Source: JAVVHE01 sp038238915 (GTDB lineage Bacteria; Pseudomonadota; Alphaproteobacteria; Sphingomonadales; Sphingomonadaceae). Taken from it: a stretch of DNA of 64,000 nt. A program made the translations under genes and the position numbers. The stretch's first letter is position 1. Every line of letters begins with the position of its first letter. The notes under the pieces were generated by a model. It did not search any database, was not told the origin of the DNA, and worked only from the letters and a program-made list of their open reading frames with translations. Location of the stretch: assembly GCA_038238915.1 (NCBI GenBank), contig JBBSFH010000002.1, forward strand, positions 124,001 to 188,000, read 5' to 3'. This document shows, one piece after another, positions 45,139-53,221 of the stretch.

Positions 45139-46295
45139 ACGCGCGCGCCCTCTCCCGCTCGGATCGCTCCGCCATCGGCACATGGTTCTGGACGATCGAT
45201 CACGTCCTGCTCGCGTTGGTGCTGGTGCTCATCGGCGTCGGCCTGATCGCGGTCGCTGCCGCATCGCCCGCCGCTGCGCACCGGCTGTCGGGTGCTGGCC
45301 ACCTGATCGATCCGCTGCACTTCTTCTGGCGGCAACTGATGTGGGTCGCGCTCGGCCTTCCCGTGCTCGTCGCCACCTCGCTGCTCCCCGTCGCGCAGGT
45401 GCGACGTCTCGGCATGATCGGAACCGCGCTCGGCATTGCCGCGCTCGGGCTGGTGATGGTCGCGGGCCAATCGGTCCACGGCGGGCAGCGCTGGCTCAAC
45501 CTCGGGCCGCTCCAGCTCCAGCCGTCCGAGTTCCTCAAGCCGCTCTTCATCATCGCCACCGCGCAGATCATGGCGATGCGTTTCGAGGACGATCGCCTTC
45601 CCGCGCTCACGCTCAGCTTCGCCAGCCTCGTGTGCGTGGTCGCGCTGCTGGTGGCGCAGCCCGATATGGGCCAGACGATCCTCTTCGCATCCGTCTGGCT
45701 GGCGATGGCGCTGCTCGCGGGAATGCGCGCCGAGGTCGCGGGCATCGGCGTGGCGGCGGGAGCGGCGGGGATGGGCGTCGCCTATCTGATGGGCGGCCAC
45801 GTGCGCACGCGCATCGATGGCTTCCTCAAGGGCACCGGCGACCATTTCCAGGTGCGTAACGCGCTCGATTGCTTCCACGCGGGCGGGCTGTTCGGCGTCG
45901 GGCCGGGGCAGGGGGTCATGAAGATGCGCCTGCCCGAACCGCATACCGATTACATCTTCTCGGTGATCGGCGAAGAATTCGGCGCGATCGCCTGCATCGC
46001 CATCGCTTTGCTGTTCGCCGCCGTCGTCGTCCGCGCGCTGACCCGCCTGATGGATGAAGACGAGCCGTTCGTTCTGCTCGCAGCCGCCGGACTGACCACA
46101 CAGTTCGGGTTGCAGGCGGCGATCAACATGGCGGTCAACGTGCACCTGCTGCCCTCGAAGGGAATGACGCTGCCGTTCATCAGCCATGGCGGATCGTCCT
46201 TCGTTGCGCTTTGCATGGGGATGGGGCTGCTATTGGCACTGCTGCGCCGCAACCCTTACGCCAAGGCCAGCCCCTACCGGTGGGCGACGGCATGA
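45135..46295 (+). CDS. ftsW: Septal peptidoglycan glycosyltransferase FtsW
   Basis: 386 residues, SEDS family, about ten transmembrane helices. Start ATG 45135 (ATGA with murD). Seen: GGQRWLNLGPLQLQPSEFLK (about 114-133), AQPDMGQT, HTDYIFSVIGEEFG, and LPFISHGGSS near the end. It polymerises lipid II at the septum with FtsI. ATGA overlap with murG. Confidence 0.95.
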   Translation: MNARALSRSDRSAIGTWFWTIDHVLLALVLVLIGVGLIAVAAASPAAAHRLSGAGHLIDPLHFFWRQLMWVALGLPVLVATSLLPVAQVRRLGMIGTALGIAALGLVMVAGQSVHGGQRWLNLGPLQLQPSEFLKPLFIIATAQIMAMRFEDDRLPALTLSFASLVCVVALLVAQPDMGQTILFASVWLAMALLAGMRAEVAGIGVAAGAAGMGVAYLMGGHVRTRIDGFLKGTGDHFQVRNALDCFHAGGLFGVGPGQGVMKMRLPEPHTDYIFSVIGEEFGAIACIAIALLFAAVVVRALTRLMDEDEPFVLLAAAGLTTQFGLQAAINMAVNVHLLPSKGMTLPFISHGGSSFVALCMGMGLLLALLRRNPYAKASPYRWATA

Positions 46296-47344
46296 GCGCC
46301 CGCCCCATCGTGCTCGCCGCTGGGGGTACCGGCGGCCATATGGTCCCGGCCTCGGTTCTCGCGGACGAACTCGCGCGCCGCGGCCGGCGCGTCGTGCTGT
46401 TCTCCGACGATCGCGGGTTGCGCCTTCCCGGACTGTTCGCGGGCGTGGAGAAGCACCGCCTCGCCAGCGGATCGCCGTCGCGTGGTGGGGTCGCGGGCCT
46501 GCCCGGAACCGTACTCGGCATCGCGCGCGGCGTGCTGGGTGCGCGTGCGCTGCTGAGGCGGCTGAAGGCGAGCATCGTGGTGGGCTTCGGCGGCTATCCG
46601 TCGCTCCCCGCGCTGTTGGCAGCGTTGGCGATCGGCCTGCCGACGGCAATCCACGAGCAAAACGCGGTCCTCGGGCGGGTCAACCGGTTGCTTGCGCCGC
46701 GTGTGGACCGCATCGCAACGAGCTACCCCAAGGTCGGGCGGCTGGCGCTCTCGCCCAAGGTTCGGCTGACGGGCAATCCGGTTCGGCCCGACATCGCGGC
46801 GATCCCCGCTGCCACGCCGGGCCCGTCGGACATTCTTGTGCTCGGCGGCAGCCAGGGCGCTTCGATCCTGTCCGCCGTCGTGCCCGCTGCGATCGTCGCG
46901 TTTGGTCAGCCGGTTCACGTCACGCAGCAGTGCCGCGAAGCTGATCTCGCCGCCGTGCGCGCGATCTATGCACAGGCAAATATCGCGGCTGATCTCGCCC
47001 CCTATTTCCATGATGTGCCCGAGCGTCTAAGTAGAGCCAATCTCGTGATTGCCCGCGCGGGCGCATCCACTATCGCCGAGCTGACCGCCAGCGGTCGGCC
47101 TTCGATCCTGGTTCCGCTTCCTAGCGCCATGGACGATCATCAGACAGCTAATGCGCGCGCACTTGCCGATCTGGGCGGCGCGGTGCTGATCCCGCAGGGG
47201 AGCTTCACCGTCGCCCGCCTCATGGCCGAGCTGCACGCGCTCACCCCCGACCGCGCCATGGCCATGGCCAGCGCGGCGCGGGCCGCCGGACGGCCGAACG
47301 CCGCCGCCGCGCTCGCGGACCTGATACTGGAGACCATCCGATGA
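46292..47344 (+). CDS. murG: UDP-GlcNAc:lipid I N-acetylglucosaminyltransferase
   Basis: 350 residues, GT28. N-terminal AAGGTGGHMVPA (about 9-20) with the G-loop, GFGGYPSLPALLAA, IHEQNAVLGRVNR, LVLGGSQGA (second G-loop) and the donor-binding VIARAGASTIAELTA...DDHQTANA. It makes lipid II on the inner membrane face. ATGA overlaps on both sides. Confidence 0.95.
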   Translation: MSARPIVLAAGGTGGHMVPASVLADELARRGRRVVLFSDDRGLRLPGLFAGVEKHRLASGSPSRGGVAGLPGTVLGIARGVLGARALLRRLKASIVVGFGGYPSLPALLAALAIGLPTAIHEQNAVLGRVNRLLAPRVDRIATSYPKVGRLALSPKVRLTGNPVRPDIAAIPAATPGPSDILVLGGSQGASILSAVVPAAIVAFGQPVHVTQQCREADLAAVRAIYAQANIAADLAPYFHDVPERLSRANLVIARAGASTIAELTASGRPSILVPLPSAMDDHQTANARALADLGGAVLIPQGSFTVARLMAELHALTPDRAMAMASAARAAGRPNAAAALADLILETIR

Positions 47345-47589
47345 CCGACAAGCGCCCGACACTGAGCATCTTCCCAAAGGATGGTGCGGTGCCGGATACT
47401 TCTGACACCAAGCCGAGCGCGCGCCTCGATGCGCCAACCGATCCGCGCCGGGTGGCACTTCCCCCGATCGCGGGCGCACGCGCGATCAAGCACAAGGCGA
47501 CGCCTGCGAACGCGAAACACGCCTGGGCCGAAACGCAACTGCGCGAGGCGCTGCGTGCCGCCTCGACGGACGAAACCGCGCCCGCATGA
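47341..47589 (+). CDS. Small hypothetical protein between murG and murC
   Basis: 82 residues, start overlapping the murG stop (ATGA), end 10 bp before murC. Charged, Pro/Ala-rich, no signal or membrane segment (MTDKRPTLSIFPKDGAVPDT...). It keeps the tight operon packing, which suggests a true gene, but I do not know the family. A role in cell-wall synthesis is only suggested by position. Confidence 0.6.
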   Translation: MTDKRPTLSIFPKDGAVPDTSDTKPSARLDAPTDPRRVALPPIAGARAIKHKATPANAKHAWAETQLREALRAASTDETAPA

Positions 47590-47599
47590 CGGCCCCCGT

Positions 47600-49006
47600 A
47601 TGACTGGCGTGACGCGCGATATCGGCGCGGTCCACTTCGTCGGCATCGGCGGCATCGGCATGTCTGGCATCGCCGAGGTGATGCACAATCTGGGTTACAC
47701 CGTGCAGGGCAGCGATGTGGCCGAGGGCTATGTGATCGCGGGGCTGCGCGCAAAGGGGATCGCGGTCCATATCGGCCACGCGGCCGAAAATCTGGGCGAG
47801 GCGGCGGTGGTGGTGACCTCTACCGCGATCAAGCCCGGCAACCCCGAAGTCGATCTCGCGCACGAGCGCCGCATTCCGGTGGTGCGTCGCGCGGAGATGC
47901 TCGCCGAGCTGATGCGGCTGAAGAGCACTGTCGCCATCGCGGGTACGCACGGCAAGACGACGACCACCTCGATGGTCGCTGCATTGCTCGACGCGGGTGG
48001 CCTCGACCCCACGGTGATCAACGGCGGCATCATCAACACCTATGGCTCGAACGCCCGACTGGGCGCGGGCGAGTGGATGGTGGTGGAAGCCGACGAGAGC
48101 GACGGCTCGTTTCTGCGCCTGCCGCCCACGATCGCAGTCGTCACGAATATCGATCCAGAGCATCTGGATCATTATGGCGATTTCGAGCGCGTGAAGGATG
48201 CGTTCGTCGAGTTCGTCGAGCACGTGCCCTTCTACGGTGCCGCGCTGATGTGCCTCGATCATCCCGAAGTGCAGGCGCTGCTGCCCCGTGTGGCGGACCG
48301 CCGCATCGTCACCTACGGCTTCACTGCGCAGGCGGATATCCAGGGGCTCGGGGTGCAGCCGGTGCCGGGCGGCAACCGCTTCTCGGTTGTGATCCGGGGG
48401 CGCGGCGAGGAACGGCGGATCGACGATCTGATGCTGCCGATGCCCGGCCGCCACAATGTCCAGAACGCGCTCGCCGCCGTGGGCGTCGCCACTCAACTCG
48501 GGATCGACGACGAGGCCATCCGCGCGGGCTTCGCGGGCTTTGGCGGCGTCAAGCGACGCTTCACCAAGGTCGGCGAAGTGGGTGGTGCGGTGGTGATCGA
48601 CGATTACGGCCACCACCCCGTCGAAATCCGCGCCGTTCTCGCCGCAGCGCGCGAGGGTGCGACGGGCCGCGTGATCGCGGTGGTGCAGCCGCACCGCTAC
48701 ACGCGCCTCCAATCGCTGCTGACCGAGTTCCAGACCGCCTTCAACGATGCCGACATCGTGCTCGTCGCCCCCGTCTACACCGCAGGCGAACCGCCCATCG
48801 AAGGCATCGATGCGGACGCACTCGTCACCGGCCTCAAGCGCAGCGGCCACAGGTTCGCGCTCGCCACCGACGGCCCCGAGCACCTCGCGCACCAACTTGC
48901 GCAGATCCTGCGCGAGGGGGACATGGTGGTCTGTCTCGGCGCGGGGGACATCACCAAGTGGGCCGCAGGGCTCGCGGGCGCGATTTCGGCGGAGCGCGGC
49001 GAATGA
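47600..49006 (+). CDS. murC: UDP-MurNAc:L-alanine ligase
   Basis: 468 residues from the ATG at 47600 (MTGVTRDIGAVHFVGIGGIG). First amino-acid addition to UDP-MurNAc. Seen: the N-terminal GIGGIGMSGIAE, ATP loop AIAGTHGKTTTTSM (about 112-125), VEADESDGSFLRL, NIDPEHLDHYGDF, and the C-terminal DDYGHHPVEI. Normal length. ATGA overlap with murB. Confidence 0.95.
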   Translation: MTGVTRDIGAVHFVGIGGIGMSGIAEVMHNLGYTVQGSDVAEGYVIAGLRAKGIAVHIGHAAENLGEAAVVVTSTAIKPGNPEVDLAHERRIPVVRRAEMLAELMRLKSTVAIAGTHGKTTTTSMVAALLDAGGLDPTVINGGIINTYGSNARLGAGEWMVVEADESDGSFLRLPPTIAVVTNIDPEHLDHYGDFERVKDAFVEFVEHVPFYGAALMCLDHPEVQALLPRVADRRIVTYGFTAQADIQGLGVQPVPGGNRFSVVIRGRGEERRIDDLMLPMPGRHNVQNALAAVGVATQLGIDDEAIRAGFAGFGGVKRRFTKVGEVGGAVVIDDYGHHPVEIRAVLAAAREGATGRVIAVVQPHRYTRLQSLLTEFQTAFNDADIVLVAPVYTAGEPPIEGIDADALVTGLKRSGHRFALATDGPEHLAHQLAQILREGDMVVCLGAGDITKWAAGLAGAISAERGE

Positions 49007-50055
49007 ACGCGCCGACCCCTCTCCCTGGCCTTCGGCCTGTCCCTCCCCCCGCCGGGGGGAGGGGGGACCTGGCTGCAACGTCCACCCTCCCCCGATCCGG
49101 GGGAGGAAAATGCAAAGCGCAGCGGAGCGAGGGAGAGGGATCGCGCCGCGCAGAGCACCTGCAAGCCATCCTCGATTCCGGCCCCGTGCGCGGCCCACTT
49201 CAGCCCTACGCCAGCCTCGCCAGCTTCATCTGGTTTCGCACCGGCGGTCCGGCGGAATGCCTGTTCCGGCCCAGCCACCTCTCGGACTTGCGCGATCTCC
49301 TCGGAACGCTACCCGCCAGCGTCCCCGTCTTTCCCATCGGCGTCGGCTCGAACCTCATCGCACGCGATGGCGGCGTGCCGGGACTGGTGATCCGGCTCAC
49401 CAAATCGTTCGCCGACATCCGCGTCGAGGGCCAAACCCTGCACGCCGGAGCCGCCGCGATGGGCATCACGGTGGCCACCGCCGCGCGCGACGCGGGGCTG
49501 GCGGGCATGGAATTCCTGCGCGGCATCCCCGGCACGCTCGGCGGCGCGGTCGCGATGAACGCCGGAGCCTACGGCCGCGAAATCGCCGACATCCTGATCG
49601 AAGCCACGGTCGCCACGCGCGATGGCCGCGTGATCACGCTAGCCGCCGCCGATCTAGGCTTCGCCTATCGCCACAGCGCGCTGCCGCCCGGATCGGTCGT
49701 GGTCGAGGCCGTGCTCCGCGGCACGCCGGGCGACCCGGCCATGATCGGCGTGGAAATGGACCGCATCGCCGCCGAACGGGAAGCATCGCAGCCGCTGCGC
49801 TCGCGCACGGGGGGATCGACGTTCAAAAACCCGCCCGGCGCAAAAGCGTGGGCGCTGATCGATGCCGCCGGGTGCCGAGGGCTGCGGCTTGGCGGCGCGC
49901 AGGTGAGCGAGAAGCACTGCAACTTCCTGCTCAACACCGGCGACGCCACCTCCGCCGACGTCGAAGACCTCGGCGAAGAAGTGCGCGCGCGCGTGCTGGC
50001 GCATTCGGGCGTGGCGCTCGAATGGGAGATCGAGCGCGTGGGCGTGGCGGCGTGA
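49003..50055 (+). CDS. murB: UDP-N-acetylenolpyruvoylglucosamine reductase, N-terminus made by a repeat
   Basis: 350 residues; FAD enzyme reducing enolpyruvyl-UDP-GlcNAc to UDP-MurNAc. Family sequence begins about residue 50 (LQAILDSGPVRGPLQPYASLASFIWFRTGGPA is recognised by its YASLASFIWFRTGG part). FAD-binding PIGVGSNLIARDGG, GIPGTLGGAVAMNAGAYG, and the C-terminal SGSTFKNP-like RTGGSTFKNPP with Ser and the Glu-containing end are present. The first ~46 codons are almost entirely a palindromic repeat, inserted after the fourth or fifth codon. GTGA overlap with ddl. Confidence 0.92.
   Translation: MNAPTPLPGLRPVPPPAGGRGDLAATSTLPRSGGGKCKAQRSEGEGSRRAEHLQAILDSGPVRGPLQPYASLASFIWFRTGGPAECLFRPSHLSDLRDLLGTLPASVPVFPIGVGSNLIARDGGVPGLVIRLTKSFADIRVEGQTLHAGAAAMGITVATAARDAGLAGMEFLRGIPGTLGGAVAMNAGAYGREIADILIEATVATRDGRVITLAAADLGFAYRHSALPPGSVVVEAVLRGTPGDPAMIGVEMDRIAAEREASQPLRSRTGGSTFKNPPGAKAWALIDAAGCRGLRLGGAQVSEKHCNFLLNTGDATSADVEDLGEEVRARVLAHSGVALEWEIERVGVAA
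49017..49139. repeat. Type I palindromic repeat at the 5' end of murB
   Basis: Ends CCCTCTCCCT (49017-49026) / AGGGAGAGGG (49130-49139). Two inner hairpins: CCCTCCCCCC-GCC-GGGGGGAGGG and CCTCCCCCGATCCGGGGGAGG. Same family as the copies at 37848-37969 and 57738-57863, but read here in a different frame from that in ftsL; no stop codon appears. Confidence 0.9.
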
Positions 50056-50960
50056 ACATCGCCCTCCTGCTGGGCGGCCCCTCGGCCGAGCGCGCGGTCA
50101 GCCTTGTCTCGGGCGCGGCGTGTGCGGCCGCGCTGCGGCGGCTCGGCCATCATGTCACCGAGATCGATCTCGGCCCCGATGTCGCGCAGCACCTCGCCAA
50201 GGCCAAGCCCGACCTCGTCTTCAACGCGCTCCACGGCACGCCGGGCGAGGACGGCTCGGTGCAGGGCCTGCTCGATCTGATGGGTTTGAAATATACCCAC
50301 TCGGGCCTGACCGCTTCGGCGGTCGCCATGGACAAGCAGGTCGCCAAGACATTGCTCGCCGCTGCGGGGCTGCCGGTGCCGGGAGGGCACATAATCGCTT
50401 CGGCCAGCCTGCACGACACCGATCCGCTGCCGCGCCCCTATGTGCTCAAGCCCGTGGCGGAAGGCTCGAGCGTAGGCGTCGCCATCGTCACCGATACGTC
50501 GAACCACGGCCAGCCGATCGGACGAGCCGTGCCCGGCCCCTGGGCGCACTATGCGCACCTGCTCGCGGAGCCGTTCATTCCCGGGCGTGAACTCACTGTC
50601 GCCGTACTCGACGGCCGGGCGCTCGCAGTGACCGAGCTGAAACCCGTGCGCGGCTTCTACGATTACGATGCCAAATATACCGATGGGCTGACCACCCACG
50701 TCTGCCCTGCCGATCTCCCCGCGCCCATTACTGCCGCCGCGCGCCGCATCGCCGAGGCCGCGCACGCCGCGCTCGGCTGCCGGGGCGTCACCCGCTCGGA
50801 TTTCCGCTGGGACGATAGCCACGGCGAGGCGGGCCTCTATCTTCTGGAGGTGAACACGCAGCCCGGCATGACCCCGCTCAGCCTGGTGCCCGAGCAGGCC
50901 GCGCACGTCGGCATCTCCTTCGACGCGCTCGTCCAGCGCCTCGTGGACCTCGCCCTATGA
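50052..50960 (+). CDS. ddl: D-alanine-D-alanine ligase
   Basis: 302 residues from the GTG at 50052 (VNIALLLGGPSAERAVSLVSG). ATP-grasp enzyme. Seen: GGPSAERAVS, FNALHGTPGEDGSVQG (about 58-73), the ATP-binding VLKPVAEGSSVGV, REL(T)VAVLDG, TRSDFRWD and LEVNTQPGMT with the metal-binding Glu/Asn. Supplies D-Ala-D-Ala to MurF. ATGA overlap with ftsQ. Confidence 0.94.
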   Translation: MNIALLLGGPSAERAVSLVSGAACAAALRRLGHHVTEIDLGPDVAQHLAKAKPDLVFNALHGTPGEDGSVQGLLDLMGLKYTHSGLTASAVAMDKQVAKTLLAAAGLPVPGGHIIASASLHDTDPLPRPYVLKPVAEGSSVGVAIVTDTSNHGQPIGRAVPGPWAHYAHLLAEPFIPGRELTVAVLDGRALAVTELKPVRGFYDYDAKYTDGLTTHVCPADLPAPITAAARRIAEAAHAALGCRGVTRSDFRWDDSHGEAGLYLLEVNTQPGMTPLSLVPEQAAHVGISFDALVQRLVDLAL

Positions 50961-51847
50961 GTACCGCGATCACGCTCCAGCGCTCGCGCGCCGCCGCACC
51001 GCGCAAGCCCGTCGCACGTCGGCCGCTACCGTCGCGCGCCGCGCCGTCGGGTGTCCGGCTGCCCGTAACACCTGCAACCGCGCGCCGCATCCTTGCCTGG
51101 GGCTTCGCGCTGCTGCTGGCCGCTCTGCTGGTGGGGGCGCTGCTCGCGCTGCGCTTGCCCCAGCGCCTCGCCGACTGGGCCGAGGCCACCAGCGTGCGCG
51201 CGGGGTTCGAGATCGCCGATGTGCGCGTCACCGGGACCGCGCACGTCTCTCCCGAGACGGTCAAGGCGGTCGCGCTCGAGGGGGGGTCGTCGGCGATGCT
51301 CGCGCTCAGCCCCGAGGCAGTGCGCGCGCGCCTGCTCGCGTTGCCGTGGGTCAAGGACGCCACCGTCGCGCGTCGGCTACCCTCCACGCTGGAAATCGCC
51401 ATCGTCGAACGGGCCCCCACCGCGCTGTGGCAGCTTCATGGCGCGACGACGCTGATCGACGCCACCGGCCACCCGCTCCCCGTTCACGACCTTACCCCCT
51501 GGGCCGCACTGCCGCTGATCGTTGGTGCCGGTGCCGCGCGCGAATACCCAAGCCTCGTCGCGTTGCTCTCCACCCAGCGCATGCTCGCGCTAAAGGTGGA
51601 TGCGGCAAGCTGGATCGGCGGGCGGCGCTGGGATCTCACGCTCAGAAGCCACGAAACGATCTCGCTCCCTGAAGGCTATGCCAACGCGCAGACCGCACTC
51701 GCGCAGTTCGTCGCGCTGAACGCGAGGCAGCCGCTAACCGGCGGCGCATTCGCGCGCTTCGATTTCCGCCTGCCGGGCAAGATGGTTGTCCGTCTGGCAC
51801 ATCCGCCCGCCGATCCGGTGGCCAAGCCCAGGGGCACCGCGATATGA
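50957..51847 (+). CDS. ftsQ: Cell-division protein FtsQ
   Basis: 296 residues: basic cytoplasmic N-terminus (about 1-44, Arg/Ala/Pro-rich), one transmembrane helix (about 48-70), POTRA domain (FEIADVRVTGTAHVSPETV, VKDATVARRLPSTLEIAIVER) and the FtsQ beta domain. It scaffolds FtsL/FtsB at the septum. ATGA overlap with ftsA. Confidence 0.93.
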   Translation: MSTAITLQRSRAAAPRKPVARRPLPSRAAPSGVRLPVTPATARRILAWGFALLLAALLVGALLALRLPQRLADWAEATSVRAGFEIADVRVTGTAHVSPETVKAVALEGGSSAMLALSPEAVRARLLALPWVKDATVARRLPSTLEIAIVERAPTALWQLHGATTLIDATGHPLPVHDLTPWAALPLIVGAGAAREYPSLVALLSTQRMLALKVDAASWIGGRRWDLTLRSHETISLPEGYANAQTALAQFVALNARQPLTGGAFARFDFRLPGKMVVRLAHPPADPVAKPRGTAI

Positions 51848-53115
51848 GTGGCAAGCCCGAACGCGGCATCACGCGGCCGATTGCGGCTTTGGATGTGGGT
51901 ACCTCCAAGGTGGCTGCGATGGTCGGCGTCGCCACGCTCGATGGCGGCGTGCGCCCGCTCGGCATCGGTGCGCGCGTCTGCCACGGCCTCAAGCGCGGTC
52001 TGGTCGCTGACATGGCGGCGACCGAGGCGGCGATCCGCGGCGCAATGGACATGGCCGAGCGCCAGGCGGGTCATCAGGCGAGCCACTGCGTCGTCAGCCT
52101 CGGCGCGGGCGGCCTGTTGAGCAGCGTCAAGACGGTCGAGATGGCGATCCCCGGCCAGCAGGTGACGCGTGAGCATATCGCAGCGTTGCTGGCGGACGGG
52201 CGACGGCGGATCGATCTGAAACCGCGCACTGTGCTCCACGCGCAACCCGCGCTCTATACGCTCGATGGCGAAACGCAGGTGACCGATCCCATCGGTTTCC
52301 ACGCAGATCGGCTTGGCGTCGACATCCATGTGGTCAGCGCCGACACGCCGCCCATTCGCAACCTCGATCAATGTGTGCGCGCCGCGCATCTGGGTATCCA
52401 GACCATCGTCGCCTCCCCTGTCGCGGCGGGCCTCGCGGTGTTGGCGGACGAGGAGCGCGAGCTGGGCGTTGCGCTGGTCGATCTGGGCGCGGGAGTTACC
52501 ACGGTTGCCGCCTATGGGCGCGGGTTGCTGGTGGAAATCGCCGCCATCCCGATGGGCGGGCAGGACATCACCGACGATATCGCCGCCGCCTTCGCCACCA
52601 AGCGCAGCCATGCCGAGAAACTGAAGGCGATGCACGGCAGCGCCAGCCTCGCCCCGCGCGACAATCACGAGCAGCTCGAAACCGTGCCGATCGCCGACGA
52701 CGACGCCGCCGAATCGGGCAGGGTCACCCGCGCGCAACTTAACCAGATCATCCGCGCCCGCCTCACCATCCTCTTCTCGATGATCGCCGACGCGCTGACC
52801 GCGATCGGCTTTACCGGACCCGCAGGGCGCCAGGTGGTTCTCACCGGCGGCGGTGCCGAACTCGGCGGCATTGCGGATTTTGCCCAGGGCGCGCTCGGCC
52901 GACAGGTCCGCATCGGCCGTCCGCGCGGGTTGAGCGATCTCACAGGCGGGCCAGCCACTGCAGCGCTCGCCACACTCGTGGGTCTCGCAGCCTTTGCAGC
53001 GCAGGATCCCGATGATCTGTGGTCTTTGGCCGAGCGCCACGCGGCGCGCGCGCGTGCGGACGACAGCCGCTCGCCGTTCGCGCGGCTGGCGGGCCGTCTC
53101 AGGGCCAATCTGTGA
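51844..53115 (+). CDS. ftsA: Cell-division protein FtsA
   Basis: 423 residues, actin-like. ATP-binding AALDVGTSKVAAMVG (about 14-28), the SHU2 1C domain, VALVDLGAGVTTVAAYG (phosphate 2) and VVLTGGGAELGG (adenosine motif). The C-terminal amphipathic end SPFARLAGRLRANL fits the membrane-targeting helix. It tethers FtsZ to the membrane, normally through the FtsZ C-terminal peptide, which seems absent here. Confidence 0.95.
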   Translation: MSGKPERGITRPIAALDVGTSKVAAMVGVATLDGGVRPLGIGARVCHGLKRGLVADMAATEAAIRGAMDMAERQAGHQASHCVVSLGAGGLLSSVKTVEMAIPGQQVTREHIAALLADGRRRIDLKPRTVLHAQPALYTLDGETQVTDPIGFHADRLGVDIHVVSADTPPIRNLDQCVRAAHLGIQTIVASPVAAGLAVLADEERELGVALVDLGAGVTTVAAYGRGLLVEIAAIPMGGQDITDDIAAAFATKRSHAEKLKAMHGSASLAPRDNHEQLETVPIADDDAAESGRVTRAQLNQIIRARLTILFSMIADALTAIGFTGPAGRQVVLTGGGAELGGIADFAQGALGRQVRIGRPRGLSDLTGGPATAALATLVGLAAFAAQDPDDLWSLAERHAARARADDSRSPFARLAGRLRANL

Positions 53116-53124
53116 GCGGGGCGG

Positions 53125-53133
53125 TTATCCACA
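53125..53133 (+). promoter_or_regulatory. Perfect DnaA box upstream of ftsZ
   Basis: TTATCCACA in the 106-bp gap between ftsA and ftsZ, about 90 bp before the ftsZ start. It is identical to the copy upstream of mraZ. In Caulobacter DnaA is known to activate ftsZ, so a regulatory role is plausible. Confidence 0.6.
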
Positions 53134-53221
53134 ACATCTTGTGTCCCGACGCTAACCCCCGCGCCGCAACGGGGTCTATGATGTGCGGCAAGCCCTACCG
53201 CCCCGATACGGAGTAATCCCC

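Noticed and set aside
47486..49198. 570-residue minus-strand frame over murC
   Set aside because: Antisense shadow; the opposite strand encodes MurC with all motifs.
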